Part shown: positions 22,712-32,706 of the stretch, in pieces
Layout of the letters: each line of letters opens with the position of its first letter
Position numbering within the stretch: the first letter of the stretch is position 1
From: Zingiber officinale
Lineage: Eukaryota; Streptophyta; Magnoliopsida; Zingiberales; Zingiberaceae
DNA length: 64,000 bases
Direction of reading: 5' to 3'
Assembly: GCF_018446385.1 (NCBI RefSeq)
Contig: NC_056001.1
Location: 8,674,672-8,738,671 of the forward strand
Translations under genes and position numbers: made by a program
The notes under the pieces: generated by a model
The model's database searches: none
The model's input: the letters and a program-made list of their open reading frames with translations, nothing else
What the model was told of the DNA's origin: nothing

Positions 22712-22936
22712 TGAGGTAAGAAGAGACGTTAAACGAATACTCCAATGATTTTCCCCGACCGTCCAACTGAAAGATATCCACCGTGCAGATCTGATATTTT
22801 CTCACCATTCAGATTTTGAAATTAAAAATCCTAATTTTCCATAGTCTGATCAGGAGGTAAAGGATTTTTTGTTCTATATTTTTTAATTTCTTGATCCTGG
22901 TTTCCCTTTCGAGTGCCTACCATGGTGGTTGGCGAC
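22712..22936 (+). repeat. Right copy of the direct repeat flanking the copia element
   Basis: Partner of 17637-17877. It begins tgaggtaagaagag directly after the 3' LTR and ends ggttggcgac, after which the sequence continues into aacaaatcttttcc. Confidence 0.85.
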
Positions 22937-24639
22937 AACAAATCTTTTCCGGCAGTTCCACCGAGGCGTACAACCCGTCTTCTCCTCAGATCGAAACCCT
23001 AGGGATTCTCTTCTCTCTCACCTATGAATCTCTTCTTGTCTTCCCCGTCCTTAAATTCCAGAAGGGATGTTATCTGGCCATGCGATTAGTTTTCATGGTA
23101 GGAGATTATACCATGGCTGCATTTGCATTCAATCGTCTTATGCTGCAAAAAAAGAATATTGAAGGAGATCCAGGTTACATGCATTCAATGTCTTACAGAA
23201 ATTGGATGGAGGTGCAGGTTGCGGAATTTTATTTTATCATTAAATAGGAAAAGATAAAGGATCATAGAAAAAACATAAAAAAAGATACGCCAAGAATAAA
23301 GAAAAACATGAAAAATCTTTATCCTTAATACTTACTTTTTTTCTCCTGTTTCTGACTTGAGCATTGGAGCATCAACACTAGAAATCCCTTAATTTTTTTT
23401 TTGTTTTGCAAAGAGTGAGGTCTTCATCTCGTCAGCGGAACTGCCACCTTCCCCGCTTTCCAACTTCGTGCCTTTGGATATGATTACCTTTAATGTTTGT
23501 TAATCTCTATAAAAAATCACGGTGCTACGGGAAGAAATCTATGAGAAGGCTTCGATGTTATCATTCTTTATGTCAAGAGAGATTTCTGCCGCTGTGTCAT
23601 CATAGCAAGAGTTTCAAGTCGAAACAATATCCATTTCAACCATTTTTAAAAATAAACTTAAATTTATGAGGTGTAGGCTCTGTCAAGATTCATATGTAAT
23701 TCTCGATTTACCTTAATGTTTGATGGGAATCTTTTATAAGGTTGGGTTGGTCACCTTAAAGATTAATTGGATTGTAAGAGTTGGATATCTAAATTAACAA
23801 AAAAAAAAAAAAAATTAGGTAACTTTCCCTTGAAGGTAGATCATAATTCGTAGAATCGATTTGGGTTACGTGATCAGATCAATCGATTTGAATAGTAGAA
23901 TCGGGCTATCCTACCATTTTTTTAAAAAAAGTTATGATTGGATATTATTATAATTTTACATGATTAATAATAAGGAAAAAAAAATTTAAAAATTATTTTC
24001 ATATAGATTCATAATTTTAAATAAACGTACAGTTGATACTCGACGCCATATATAACATTATTACTTGTCTAAATTTATATTTAACTAATAATTTAACTAG
24101 CATTTTAGTATAAAACACTATGTAATATTTATATTTTCATATAAAATTATAAAATCTAATGCTTTAGGACATCATATGGGCCAAAAAAGAATCACAACAT
24201 AAGCTAACAAAGTAGCCTCCAACAAAAAAAAAAAAAAAAAAATACATAGAATCATTTGTAACCTAAGATTGTACCAATCCAAATGATTTTACTTCGACTC
24301 TATTGTAAAAGATGATTCGAAACCATCCAAGAGCGATTTATTATTTTCGGATCGTAAGATTGTGCTATCTGAATCGTGATTTCGGAAACCATGTGGTAGG
24401 CTACCTTCGAACTATTTTTAAAATAATATTAAATATCTCATAATTAAGAGGTAACTAAGTTATTTTTGAATTTCAAAAAGGTTTTCCAAAACTGATTAAG
24501 GAGTGATCTTTGGAAATATTTTATACAAATATTAATGTTTTTAAAAACTTAATTCAGGAAAGCATAAAAATTGAATTGACACCAATATCAATATTTTCCA
24601 ACAATAACTCGAACAAGGCTTAAAATATTCATGCTGTGT
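22937..24639. other. Spacer with an exon-like stretch and degenerate repeats
   Basis: Positions 22937-23247 look transcribed or coding (gaaaccctagggattctc is typical of plant 5' leaders, and DPGYMHSMSYRNWMEVQ is open), but I recognise no family and it ends quickly. The stretches 23550-23640 and 23680-23860 are diverged copies of DNA at about 17565-17640 and 17000-17140. The remainder is AT-rich with an A-tract at 24223-24242. Confidence 0.4.
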
Positions 24640-24870
24640 CTAATTGTTTGATTAGAAATATATTTTTTGAAGCCCTATATTTTGCAATCCATTACGTTTA
24701 ACTTAAATTTAAATATATTGAAATATGTTAAAGTTTTAACTATTCCTTCCAAGTAAACATACATAGAAAACTATCAAATAAAAAAACATTTTATTGCCGA
24801 CCAAGAAAAGACAGTCGCAATTTTTTTAAAAGAGCGAGAGACGGCGGCTTGACCAGCTTCATCGTCGGAG

Positions 24871-24880
24871 TCGATAAATA
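24871..24880 (+). promoter_or_regulatory. TATA-like box, UGT copy 4
   Basis: TCGATAAATA lies about 65 bp before the ATG at the position that aligns with the TATA boxes of the other copies. No ocs-like element was found in the 300 bp before this gene. Confidence 0.45.
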
Positions 24881-24942
24881 GAGGCGTCTACATGATCTTG
24901 CTCATATAATCCTCCTAATTAAAGTAACAAAGTTCAAGATCA

Positions 24943-26361
24943 ATGGCGACGAAGCCGACGGTGGTGTTTTATCCGGTGGACGGCATGGGCCACGTGGTTC
25001 CCATGGTCCAGTTGGCCAAGCTCTTCGTCCTTCACGACTTCGCCGCCGCCGTCGTCCTCATGCACACGCACACAAAGCACCCTTCCTTCGACCCCTTCGT
25101 CGCCCGCGTTTCCGCCTCCCATCCTTCCATCTCCTTCCATCCGCTCCCGCCAACGGCTGAATCCGTCGACGAAACGATCATTTATCCCGTCAGGCAGAAC
25201 AATCCCCAGTTCCTCCGATTCCTCTCTTCCTATCGCCAGAAACCCGACGTCCGCGCCGTCATCCTCGATTTCTTCTGCACAGATGCGCTCGACGTCGCCG
25301 CCGAGCTCGGACTCCGCACCCACGTCTTCTTTCCCTCCGGTGCCTCCGTCCTCTCCCTTTTCCTCTACCTCCCGACCATGTACGCCGCCATGGACGTCAG
25401 CTTCGGAGACCTCGGCGATGCGCCGCTTCACTACCCGGGGATGCACCCAGTCCCGGCCTCCCACATGCCCAGATCGATGATGAACCGCGAAAACGTTATG
25501 TTTAAGAAGATGCTGCGCCTGCTCGATCGCTTACCCGACGCCGACGCCGACGCCATCCTTATCAACTCGTTCGATCTCTTCGAAGCAGAGGCCGTCCAGA
25601 CTCTTCGAAGTGGGCTGTGCGTTCCGGGCCGTCGGATGCCGAGTGTTTACTGCGTCGGCCCGTTGGCCGTCGACGCGAGCGAAGACATCGGAGAAAGAAA
25701 GGGCGAAAGGGCTGCATGCTTAGCGTGGTTGGATGCGCAGCCACGCGGCAGTGTGATTTTTCTCTGTTTCGGTAGCATGGGGTCGTTCTCGGCGGATCAA
25801 CTCAATCAGATTGCCACTGGCTTGGAAAGGAGCGGCCAGCGTTTCCTGTGGGTAGTCCGTGCTCCGCCTAGTGTAAATGGAGTGATCCAGCCTCCGTCGG
25901 AGCCGGACTTGGATGATCTGATGCCGGACGGATTCTTGGAGCGGACCAAGAAGAGGGGGTTGGTGGTGAACTCGTGGGCCCCGCAGGTGGAGGTGCTGAA
26001 TCATGCTGCGGTGGGGGTTTTCGTGACGCACTGCGGGTGGAACTCGGTGCTGGAGGCGATCACCGCCGAGGTGGCGATGGTGGCGTGGCCGCTGTACGCG
26101 GAACAGCGATTGAACAAGGTGTTTCTGGTGGATCAGATGAAGTTGGCGGTGGCGATGGAGGAGTACGACAGAGAAATGGTGACGGCGGAGCAGTTGGAGA
26201 CGAAACTAAGGTGGGCGATGGAGTCGGAGGGAGGGATGGAATTGAGGAAGCGGGCGGCGGCGATGAAGGCAAGAGCGGCGGAAGCGAGGCGTGAAGTGGG
26301 GTCGTCGCAACTGGCTATACTGGAATTGACTGCTAGAGAAAGTCAAAGTGGCGTTGACTAA
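24943..26361 (+). CDS. UDP-glycosyltransferase, UGT88-like (copy 4, 472 aa)
   Basis: Single-exon paralogue and the most diverged of the four. Catalytic His17 (GMGHVVP) and Asp109 (VILDFFCTDAL) are present; a four-residue deletion near residue 78 accounts for the shift. A DADADA expansion sits near residue 200. The PSPG box covers residues 345-388. It has Val in AVGVFVTHCGW, as in copy 1, and Glu376 where the other copies and nearly all UGTs have Gly (ITAEVAM against ITAGVAM). That Gly lies in the sugar-donor site, so donor use or activity may be changed (inference). The C-terminus reads into a new stop after SQSGVD because of a small deletion relative to copy 1. The promoter lacks the ocs-like element. 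Confidence 0.9.
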   Translation: MATKPTVVFYPVDGMGHVVPMVQLAKLFVLHDFAAAVVLMHTHTKHPSFDPFVARVSASHPSISFHPLPPTAESVDETIIYPVRQNNPQFLRFLSSYRQKPDVRAVILDFFCTDALDVAAELGLRTHVFFPSGASVLSLFLYLPTMYAAMDVSFGDLGDAPLHYPGMHPVPASHMPRSMMNRENVMFKKMLRLLDRLPDADADAILINSFDLFEAEAVQTLRSGLCVPGRRMPSVYCVGPLAVDASEDIGERKGERAACLAWLDAQPRGSVIFLCFGSMGSFSADQLNQIATGLERSGQRFLWVVRAPPSVNGVIQPPSEPDLDDLMPDGFLERTKKRGLVVNSWAPQVEVLNHAAVGVFVTHCGWNSVLEAITAEVAMVAWPLYAEQRLNKVFLVDQMKLAVAMEEYDREMVTAEQLETKLRWAMESEGGMELRKRAAAMKARAAEARREVGSSQLAILELTARESQSGVD

Positions 26362-27419
26362 TTAGATAATATTTATAATACATTTCTTTTTTTTTCTTCA
26401 ATTCTCTATATTTTTTTATATTTTTAAATAACTATTTATTATCTAAAAAAAATATAAAGCAAAAAACAAAAAGAAGAAATTCGCAAAACCTAATCCATTA
26501 AAGGGGGAAAAAAAAGAAAACTCTATTCTTACGAAAAGGCCGACAAGTACCAGACGTGCCTTCAGCCAAACATCGGATTCGTTTCTTCAACTGACCAAAC
26601 TGATTATCAACTTTAGATCATAAAATTTATTTTGGTGTTATTTCAACATCAATCTAGTGTCATTTTAGCATCAAATAATTTTTCAACTCCAATCAATACA
26701 ATCATTTTCTATACTAAAAGAAATATTTCTTAAAATATTCTATTTTTTTATCTTATAATTTATTATTTAATATACATATTAATTTATTAAATATGAAAAT
26801 TAATAATTTTATGGTACATAATAATTAATTTTTAAATATTATTTATTTAAATTAATAACTAATATAAATTTATAATATAAAAAAATTACATAATAAATTC
26901 AAATTAAATAATATTAATTTATAATATTTAAGAATATTTTAAATATAAATTTAATATTATAATATATTATATATAAAAAAAAAAGGCACTTGCACCGTTT
27001 TGGTGTAAGTGAACAGTGCAGATGGTGCTGCACTGCATCAAAATGATGTAAATTTTAGTGTTAAATTGGAAAGTATTTAGGATTCTTTTTTCATAAAATG
27101 ATGTAAAAAGATATGAGTTGGAGTTGGACTTAGCAGCAAATGAACTCGCAGATACATGGCAGAACAGAGGAGCCGAACTAATTAATGATAAATAGATAGC
27201 AGGCAACAATTGGTGGATCTTGAGCAAGTACAAATACTACTCGTCAGTTTTTGTCGCTAAACACAAATAGATCTGGACGACAGCTTTTGCAAAAGCTAAA
27301 GGAGCTTTGAGACCTCTTTTTTTAACTCCATCCAAGACAAATCCGCAAGTGCTCTGCAAAACCGGACCTTGATATCAATCCGCGCCCGCCATGATAAAAT
27401 GCATGCAAACGGACGAAGA
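26362..27419. other. AT-rich spacer
   Basis: Very AT-rich around 26730-26960. A small hairpin (CAGTGCAG, six bases, CTGCACTG) lies near 27014-27035. The last 200 bases are probably the 3' untranslated part of the next gene. Confidence 0.45.
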
Positions 27420-28454
27420 TTACGCTTTCTTGCTTACTTCTGCCGACCTCCCGTCGCCGGGATCGCTCCTCGACCGCGTCAGCAGCGGCAAGGAGCCTGC
27501 ACGCCGAGTTGAATCTGGGCGCGAAACGGTCGTAAAACCAAGCGCCGAGACACAATCGGCAACGAGCTCTTCGTTACCTCTGTTAAAAGAACGCTTGCAG
27601 TGGGCAATGGCGCTTTGGATCCCGTCTTGCTGCTCGATAAACGAGTCGTCCCGTCTTTGAGCTGTCGCCAACGGCGAGCGGACGGACCCCGTGACCGACG
27701 TCGACCGGCTCTTCCTCAAGCGGGTAGGTGCAAAGGATGACTGATGTTTAGTCTGGTTGCTCCCACCCTCGCCGGCTCCGGGCCTCACCTTTGCATCTCC
27801 GCCGATGGAGCTCGGAGCCACAGTGAATTGCCGGAGCTTCTCGCCGTACCGCTTCGAAATTCTCATATAAAGCGGCTTAATTTTGCTCAGATACCTTTGG
27901 AGCATGTCGCTTGGGCTTGGTAGTTTCTTCTTGTCTGACCCCGTCGGCGAGGCGGTGGCGGATCTCCTGCTGGAGCTCCTCCAGCTGTTGTCCTTTGCCA
28001 ATAGCGACGCCCGCGGCGGCACATCCTCCACCTTAAACTTGAACAAAAAATTGCTCTGTTCCGGGAACAGCGACGGGGGCCGATGGTAGCCTCCTGGGTT
28101 CGTCTCCAGCGAGGCCGACTTCGACCGCCGGTGAAACCACAACTTAAATGCGCTGAGTTTTACAAGAAACGCGGGAACTTGGGGCTTCGATGATGATTTA
28201 GAGGCGTCGACGGTGACAAGGTGTCCCTTAAAGCATAGGCCTCGGGAGGCAGAGAAGGAGAGTGCTAGATCACGACGGAGACTACAACTGCTGGAAAAGG
28301 CGAGCTGTGTCGCGGCCCCCGCATTTCTTTTCTGATTATCGCTCCATCGAAGACCTTCCTCTTCGACTAAAGCGGAGGCAAACTCCAGGTCGAAGAAGGG
28401 GCCATTGTCCTCGCTGCCGTCGACGGAGGCCCGGTGGAGGCCGCGGAGCTCCAT
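27420..28454 (-). CDS. Membrane-associated kinase regulator (MAKR/BKI1-like)
   Basis: The protein is a basic, Ser-rich, plant-specific regulator of the family that includes BKI1, which sits at the plasma membrane and restrains receptor kinases such as BRI1. The diagnostic end is QDGIQSAIAHCKRSFN, the receptor-kinase interaction motif. Lys/Arg clusters (FKLWFHRRSKSAS and RLRKSRSTS) fit membrane binding through charge. The frame is open for 344 aa. A likely intron, 27497-27577 (gtaacg to gtgcag, 81 bp, a multiple of three, no stop), would give 317 aa ending SLPLLTRSRSDPGDG, which resembles the usual family tail better. Exons would be 28454-27578 and 27496-27420. The start is the first ATG in frame. 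Confidence 0.82.
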   Translation of the reverse strand: MELRGLHRASVDGSEDNGPFFDLEFASALVEEEGLRWSDNQKRNAGAATQLAFSSSCSLRRDLALSFSASRGLCFKGHLVTVDASKSSSKPQVPAFLVKLSAFKLWFHRRSKSASLETNPGGYHRPPSLFPEQSNFLFKFKVEDVPPRASLLAKDNSWRSSSRRSATASPTGSDKKKLPSPSDMLQRYLSKIKPLYMRISKRYGEKLRQFTVAPSSIGGDAKVRPGAGEGGSNQTKHQSSFAPTRLRKSRSTSVTGSVRSPLATAQRRDDSFIEQQDGIQSAIAHCKRSFNRGNEELVADCVSALGFTTVSRPDSTRRAGSLPLLTRSRSDPGDGRSAEVSKKA

Positions 28455-30200
28455 GAAGAGGGAGGTGGGAAGTGACGGTGCGTGGTTGTGAGTGAGCTTC
28501 GTTGGATAAAAACTCGCTGGCCCCTGCCTTCCTTGAAGTCGACGTTAACAGTGGCTGTAAACAGAGCAGTAGCAGTCACGTCATTGTTGCGACGTAGTAC
28601 GACAAAAATTCGTCGAGGAGCTTTTGTTTGACTGGAGTCCTGAGGCAGAGGCTTGTTAGTCGTTACTGTCTATGAGGACATGCGCAGGTGCCCTGCTTTC
28701 GATTGCTTCCGTGTCGAATCGCACCCATTTGGAACTTGTCATTCATCGAGAAACTCTGATGAAATTATAGATAAAACTCCCATGTGGATGCAGCCGTAGT
28801 CTAGTAACCTAGAGAAAGCGCCGGTCACTAGTTCAAGTCAATGCTGCATGCTGACATGGCCATGTTGACATTTGCTTTGGAGCACGGAGATTTGACGGCC
28901 GGCATCTAGCAATCGATGGTGGTAGCTGCTATAGTACTACTACGGGCGGAGCTCAGGACGGACAGAATTGAGTTGTGATCGATCAAGCTGTGTCGGAGCT
29001 GCAAATGGATCTAAGCGCGGTGATTGAGCATAAAAGGGTTCAGGCGGTGGTCATCGATTCTCAAGCAAGACGGCGCTTGGGCGGATGAAACACCATTGGT
29101 AAAAGGTGGAATCGTCACCCTAGCGGTCTCCTGACTCTGGCCCCATAAAATTTCAGAGAGAATAAATCACGATTAATGTTGGACAGGATAAGTTACTGAA
29201 GGTCGAAAGAATTTTTGACACAATAGATCAGGATTTTATCTCCGAGTGTAACTAACGATTTTCGACTTCATAACTTCATTGATAAACTACAGGTACCTAA
29301 TCAGTTGATCCAGCCCGTGAGGACGGGCGGATGAAACCCCATGAAAATACAGGTAGTCGAGCAATTCATCGTAGAGATCTAGAGAGATATAGTGACTGGT
29401 TATTTCCGATATTAACTACAGTAGGAAAATCTTCATTCATTAAGCAGGGAAAACAAAGTATATATCTTGTTGTCCCAGGATGATTAGAATGATCCGTACG
29501 GGAAAGCAGGCATAGATTAAATAAAAATATCCAAAGTGTGATCATTAAATTGTCTTGAATTGAGAAGTCTCAGTGTGCTGTCGTAGCATGATTGAGTCCG
29601 TACGCGAAAAAACAAAAGAAGAAAAGAATGGATTTGATAACTCGTAGCGGCGCGCGCGCGAAAAGTAAATCAAATCGACTCTCGCTTATAACTGCTATGG
29701 TAGTTTTCCATATCGCATGAAGAAGGAAGGTGACAGGCTGCTGTAACGATCATAATCATCATAGACCTCCTCCATTCTGCAAGTGACGACGGAGGCGATG
29801 TGATGAGTACTGAAAGATGAGCAGCGCGCGGCGACAAAGGCATGCAACCTTCCCGTTGGATTTTTTCACAGATTATACGGTTGTATATGGTTTGGTAGGA
29901 AGCATGAAGCAGACTTACGTAGTTATGTATATCCGCATTGCTTCTGTTTAAAACTGGACAGTTTGAACTGGATAGTAATTTGCTAAATGGAAACTAAAAG
30001 GACTAACACTGATTGTGACTGAACAGCATTGATGATGCCCACAGATTTTTCTTTGAAGCTATAAGTAGGAGTCCAATCACAGCAATTTTGATGGAGAAAT
30101 CCACGGATCGGGTTGGCGTGCATGCGTGGGAGGTCCATTCCGCACTGTCGCTGTCATTGATCTAAAGCTTGATAAGGCGATCCACGACGGCGTGGATGAT
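28455..30200. other. Intergenic region
   Basis: It holds the 5' side of the MAKR-like gene, then mixed sequence without a gene. A short phrase (gggcggatgaaac) occurs twice, near 29080 and 29327, and a GC alternation (gcggcgcgcgcgcg) lies near 29648. Nothing else is identified. Confidence 0.4.
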
Positions 30201-30203
30201 CTA

Positions 30204-30279
30204 CACGTGTCTGGGCTTCCATCTGTTCGACTGGATGGATCTAACAACGAATGCACGTGCTCCGGAAATGCTTCACGTG
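30204..30279 (+). promoter_or_regulatory. Cluster of three G-boxes upstream of the AOC gene
   Basis: Three perfect CACGTG motifs lie at 30204-30209, 30254-30259 and 30274-30279, about 480-555 bp before the AOC start. G-boxes are the sites of MYC2-type bHLH factors, which mediate jasmonate responses (known). The link to AOC control is inference. Confidence 0.5.
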
Positions 30280-30620
30280 GTCAGCGCATTTGTTAAAATT
30301 AATGACGTTTTGATAATTTAGATAAAATAAATATCTATGTATTTTTTAACTTAAAAAAGACAATTGCTCTAGAGATATTCTTTATAGTGTTTATCTCCGT
30401 TTTTTATTAATCTTCTTCTTATATAAAATATATTTTAGTAAGATAGAGTTTAGTCGGGCGATAAAAAACATATTCTACTATGTTTTAATTTGCAGCGCAA
30501 ACACCTTTATTTTTTTTACGTATTTAAATTAATTCCATATAATTTGGGTATAATTGGGCGAGGGAGAGCGTTGGCTTTTGGGCGGGTAAAGAACATGTGT
30601 TAACAACATGCGTCTCCCGT

Positions 30621-30660
30621 GCATATTGCATATTGCATATTGCATATTGCATATTGCAAT
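30621..30660 (+). repeat. 7-bp microsatellite (GCATATT)n
   Basis: Five full copies and a partial sixth of GCATATT lie about 100 bp before the AOC start codon, in the probable core promoter or leader. Confidence 0.85.
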
Positions 30661-30757
30661 AATATTAATTACGCTCGTATGACCAGTGCTACAACCCACT
30701 GCAACTCTACTGCCAATTGTTCCACTTCCACCTACCGCTGCTGCCTCATTCCTTGCC

Positions 30758-31734
30758 ATGGCGGCTTCCTACTCCTCCTCCCCTTTCGCATCCCCTTACT
30801 TCCATCTCCCTGCATCTCCAGAAACCCAGCAACATAGTAAATCCTCGTCGATCTACCTCACCGCAAACTCCTTCATCCCCGGAATCAAATCCCCCAAATT
30901 TCAGGTTTCGAGCTGCAGAAATAGCCGAACCGACCTTCTAATCGGAAGCAGAAGCATCAGCCCCATCTGCTTCTTCTCGGCGAAGAAGCCACCCTCTGAT
31001 TCCAAGCAAAGTAAGCTCCGTTTTCTCTCCCCTTTTCCGATCCCTGTTGCTTCTAAGATCGACGGCCGGTCGTTGACTGGGAAAGACCTCCGCAGCCAGG
31101 GTGCAGGAGCTCTGCGTGTACGAGTTCAACGAGCGCGATCGCGGGAGCCCCGCCTACCTCCGCCTGAGCCAGAAGGAAGTCAACTGCCTCGGCGATCTCG
31201 TCCCCTTCAGTAACAAGGCAAGATCGAGCTCCAGTCTTGATTCCGGATCTCGTCGATTAATCCATTTGCCTAAAAGATTAATTGGATCTCGTATTTAATG
31301 TTAAGTTTTCTTATTTTTTGATGCTGAAATAGTTGTACTCGGGGAACCTGGAGAAGCGGTTGGGGATCACGGCGGGGATCTGCGTGCTGATCCAACACGT
31401 CCCAGAGAGGAACGGCGACAGGTACGAGGCCATCTACAGCTTCTACTTCGGAGACTATGGGCACATCTCGGTTCAAGGGGCGTACCTGACCTACGAAGAG
31501 ACGTACCTGGCGGTGACGGGGGGCTCCGGCGTCTTCGAGGGTGCCTACGGGCAGGTCAAGCTGCAGCAGATCGTGTTCCCCTTCAAACTCTTCTACACCT
31601 TCTACCTCAAGGGCATCGCCGACCTCCCCAAGGAGCTTCTCGGGACACCGGTGCCGCCCTCGCCGGCCGTGGAGCCAACGCCCGCCGCCAAGGCCGCCGA
31701 GCCCCACGCCGCCATCAAGAACCATACGAATTGA
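30758..31734 (+). CDS. AOC: Allene oxide cyclase (258 aa, three exons)
   Basis: AOC turns the unstable allene oxide from 13-hydroperoxy-linolenic acid into cis-(+)-OPDA, the committed plastid step of jasmonate synthesis. Exons are 30758-31010, 31096-31217 and 31333-31734; together they give 777 nt in frame. Residues 1 to about 83 are Ser/Pro-rich and read as a plastid transit peptide. The mature part opens [20 protein letters not shown] and contains [40 protein letters not shown] and [14 protein letters not shown], all conserved in the AOC barrel. Intron 1 is gt-ag. Intron 2 uses a GC donor (AACAAG|GCAAGA), supported because the joined protein SNKLYSG matches the family exactly. The C-terminal Pro/Ala tail is longer than usual. 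It converges on V-ATPase E. Confidence 0.95.
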
Positions 31735-32706
31735 GGCGCACTTCCGGTTGAGTAATAAATACGTGGATTAATTGCCACTTCCAATTTAATTTAATGCAAA
31801 CGTTATGTTGCTTGTATTTGTCGGTTATATCATTTAGAATCTTGTTTGGTTGTTCGGATTCTAGACGGGTTGGCGGTGATGGGTGAAGGTATTCGTCATT
31901 TGTCATCTTATTCGGTTGTTGGATTAAAAAGTGGAAACATTGGTGAGAAAAATAATTTACCTTCTTTTTTTTAAAAAAATATTTCTCAAACAAGAAAGCA
32001 CTTGGATAAGACTGCAGTAGGCCAGATCCGATTCTCTGGTCGTTTTTTAAAAACTGAAGGGATGGTTCATAATCTAATTATGATTAGAAGGCTGCTCTTT
32101 ATTTGGCACCCGGTAATCCGGCTATTCATCTATCATTGGTGGTCTTCAAGCAGTCTTCAATTAGAAATAATCCCGATTCAAATTATAACTTAGATGGAAA
32201 TATGATCATAATTATGATCGTGATTCAATCATAGTTAATTATGGACCATCTTTTAGTCGATAAAAAAATGAACCAAAAAATCATTACTCTTATTAGGCGA
32301 GGTCAACATTAAGTAAAGGATTTCACCATCTCTATAGCCGCCTGAGTACTTGTCACTTGAGGTTCTTTCTCTGCTTTTTCTTCCTCAATAGGGGAGGCTT
32401 TAATGTGGTTTCTCTTCCTTTCTTTTCTTTACGAGCATGCTTTATCTTGGTCAAACAATACTGCCATGCTCTGAGTATGACAAACATAGAACCATACTTG
32501 CTTATCAACTAGAAGACAGCCAATCTAAGCCCATCGATCAAAATAAAACAGTCAAACAGAACATATATTGATGCCAACATGTTATTCTAGAAAAACGTAC
32601 TGCAAGTTTATCTGTAGTTCTTAGAAACTGAAAACAAATTCACTGGAAAACTATCAGCCTGGCGTTGCATGATAAGCATTCACAATAACCAAAATGAGTC
32701 AGTTGA
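31735..32706. other. Intergenic region between AOC and V-ATPase E
   Basis: Contains an inverted-repeat element of about 190 bp at 32061-32250: GATGGTTCATAATCTAATTA at one end faces TTAATTATGGACCATC at the other. This is probably a small MITE. No gene seen. Confidence 0.5.
32061..32250. mobile_element. Small inverted-repeat element (MITE candidate)
   Basis: The ends are inverted copies over about 25 bp with a few mismatches. No target duplication was resolved and there is no coding capacity. Confidence 0.45.

Noticed and set aside
828-26361. Many long reading frames antisense to or overlapping the four UGT genes
   Set aside because: They are shadows caused by high GC and strand skew, recur at matching places in each paralogue, and lack any family motif.
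27014-27035. microRNA precursor hairpin (CAGTGCAG/CTGCACTG)
   Set aside because: The perfect stem is only eight base pairs and flanking pairing is poor, too short for a plant miRNA precursor.
27391-27660. + strand frame at the end of the MAKR-like gene
   Set aside because: Antisense to the real coding sequence and with no similarity of its own.
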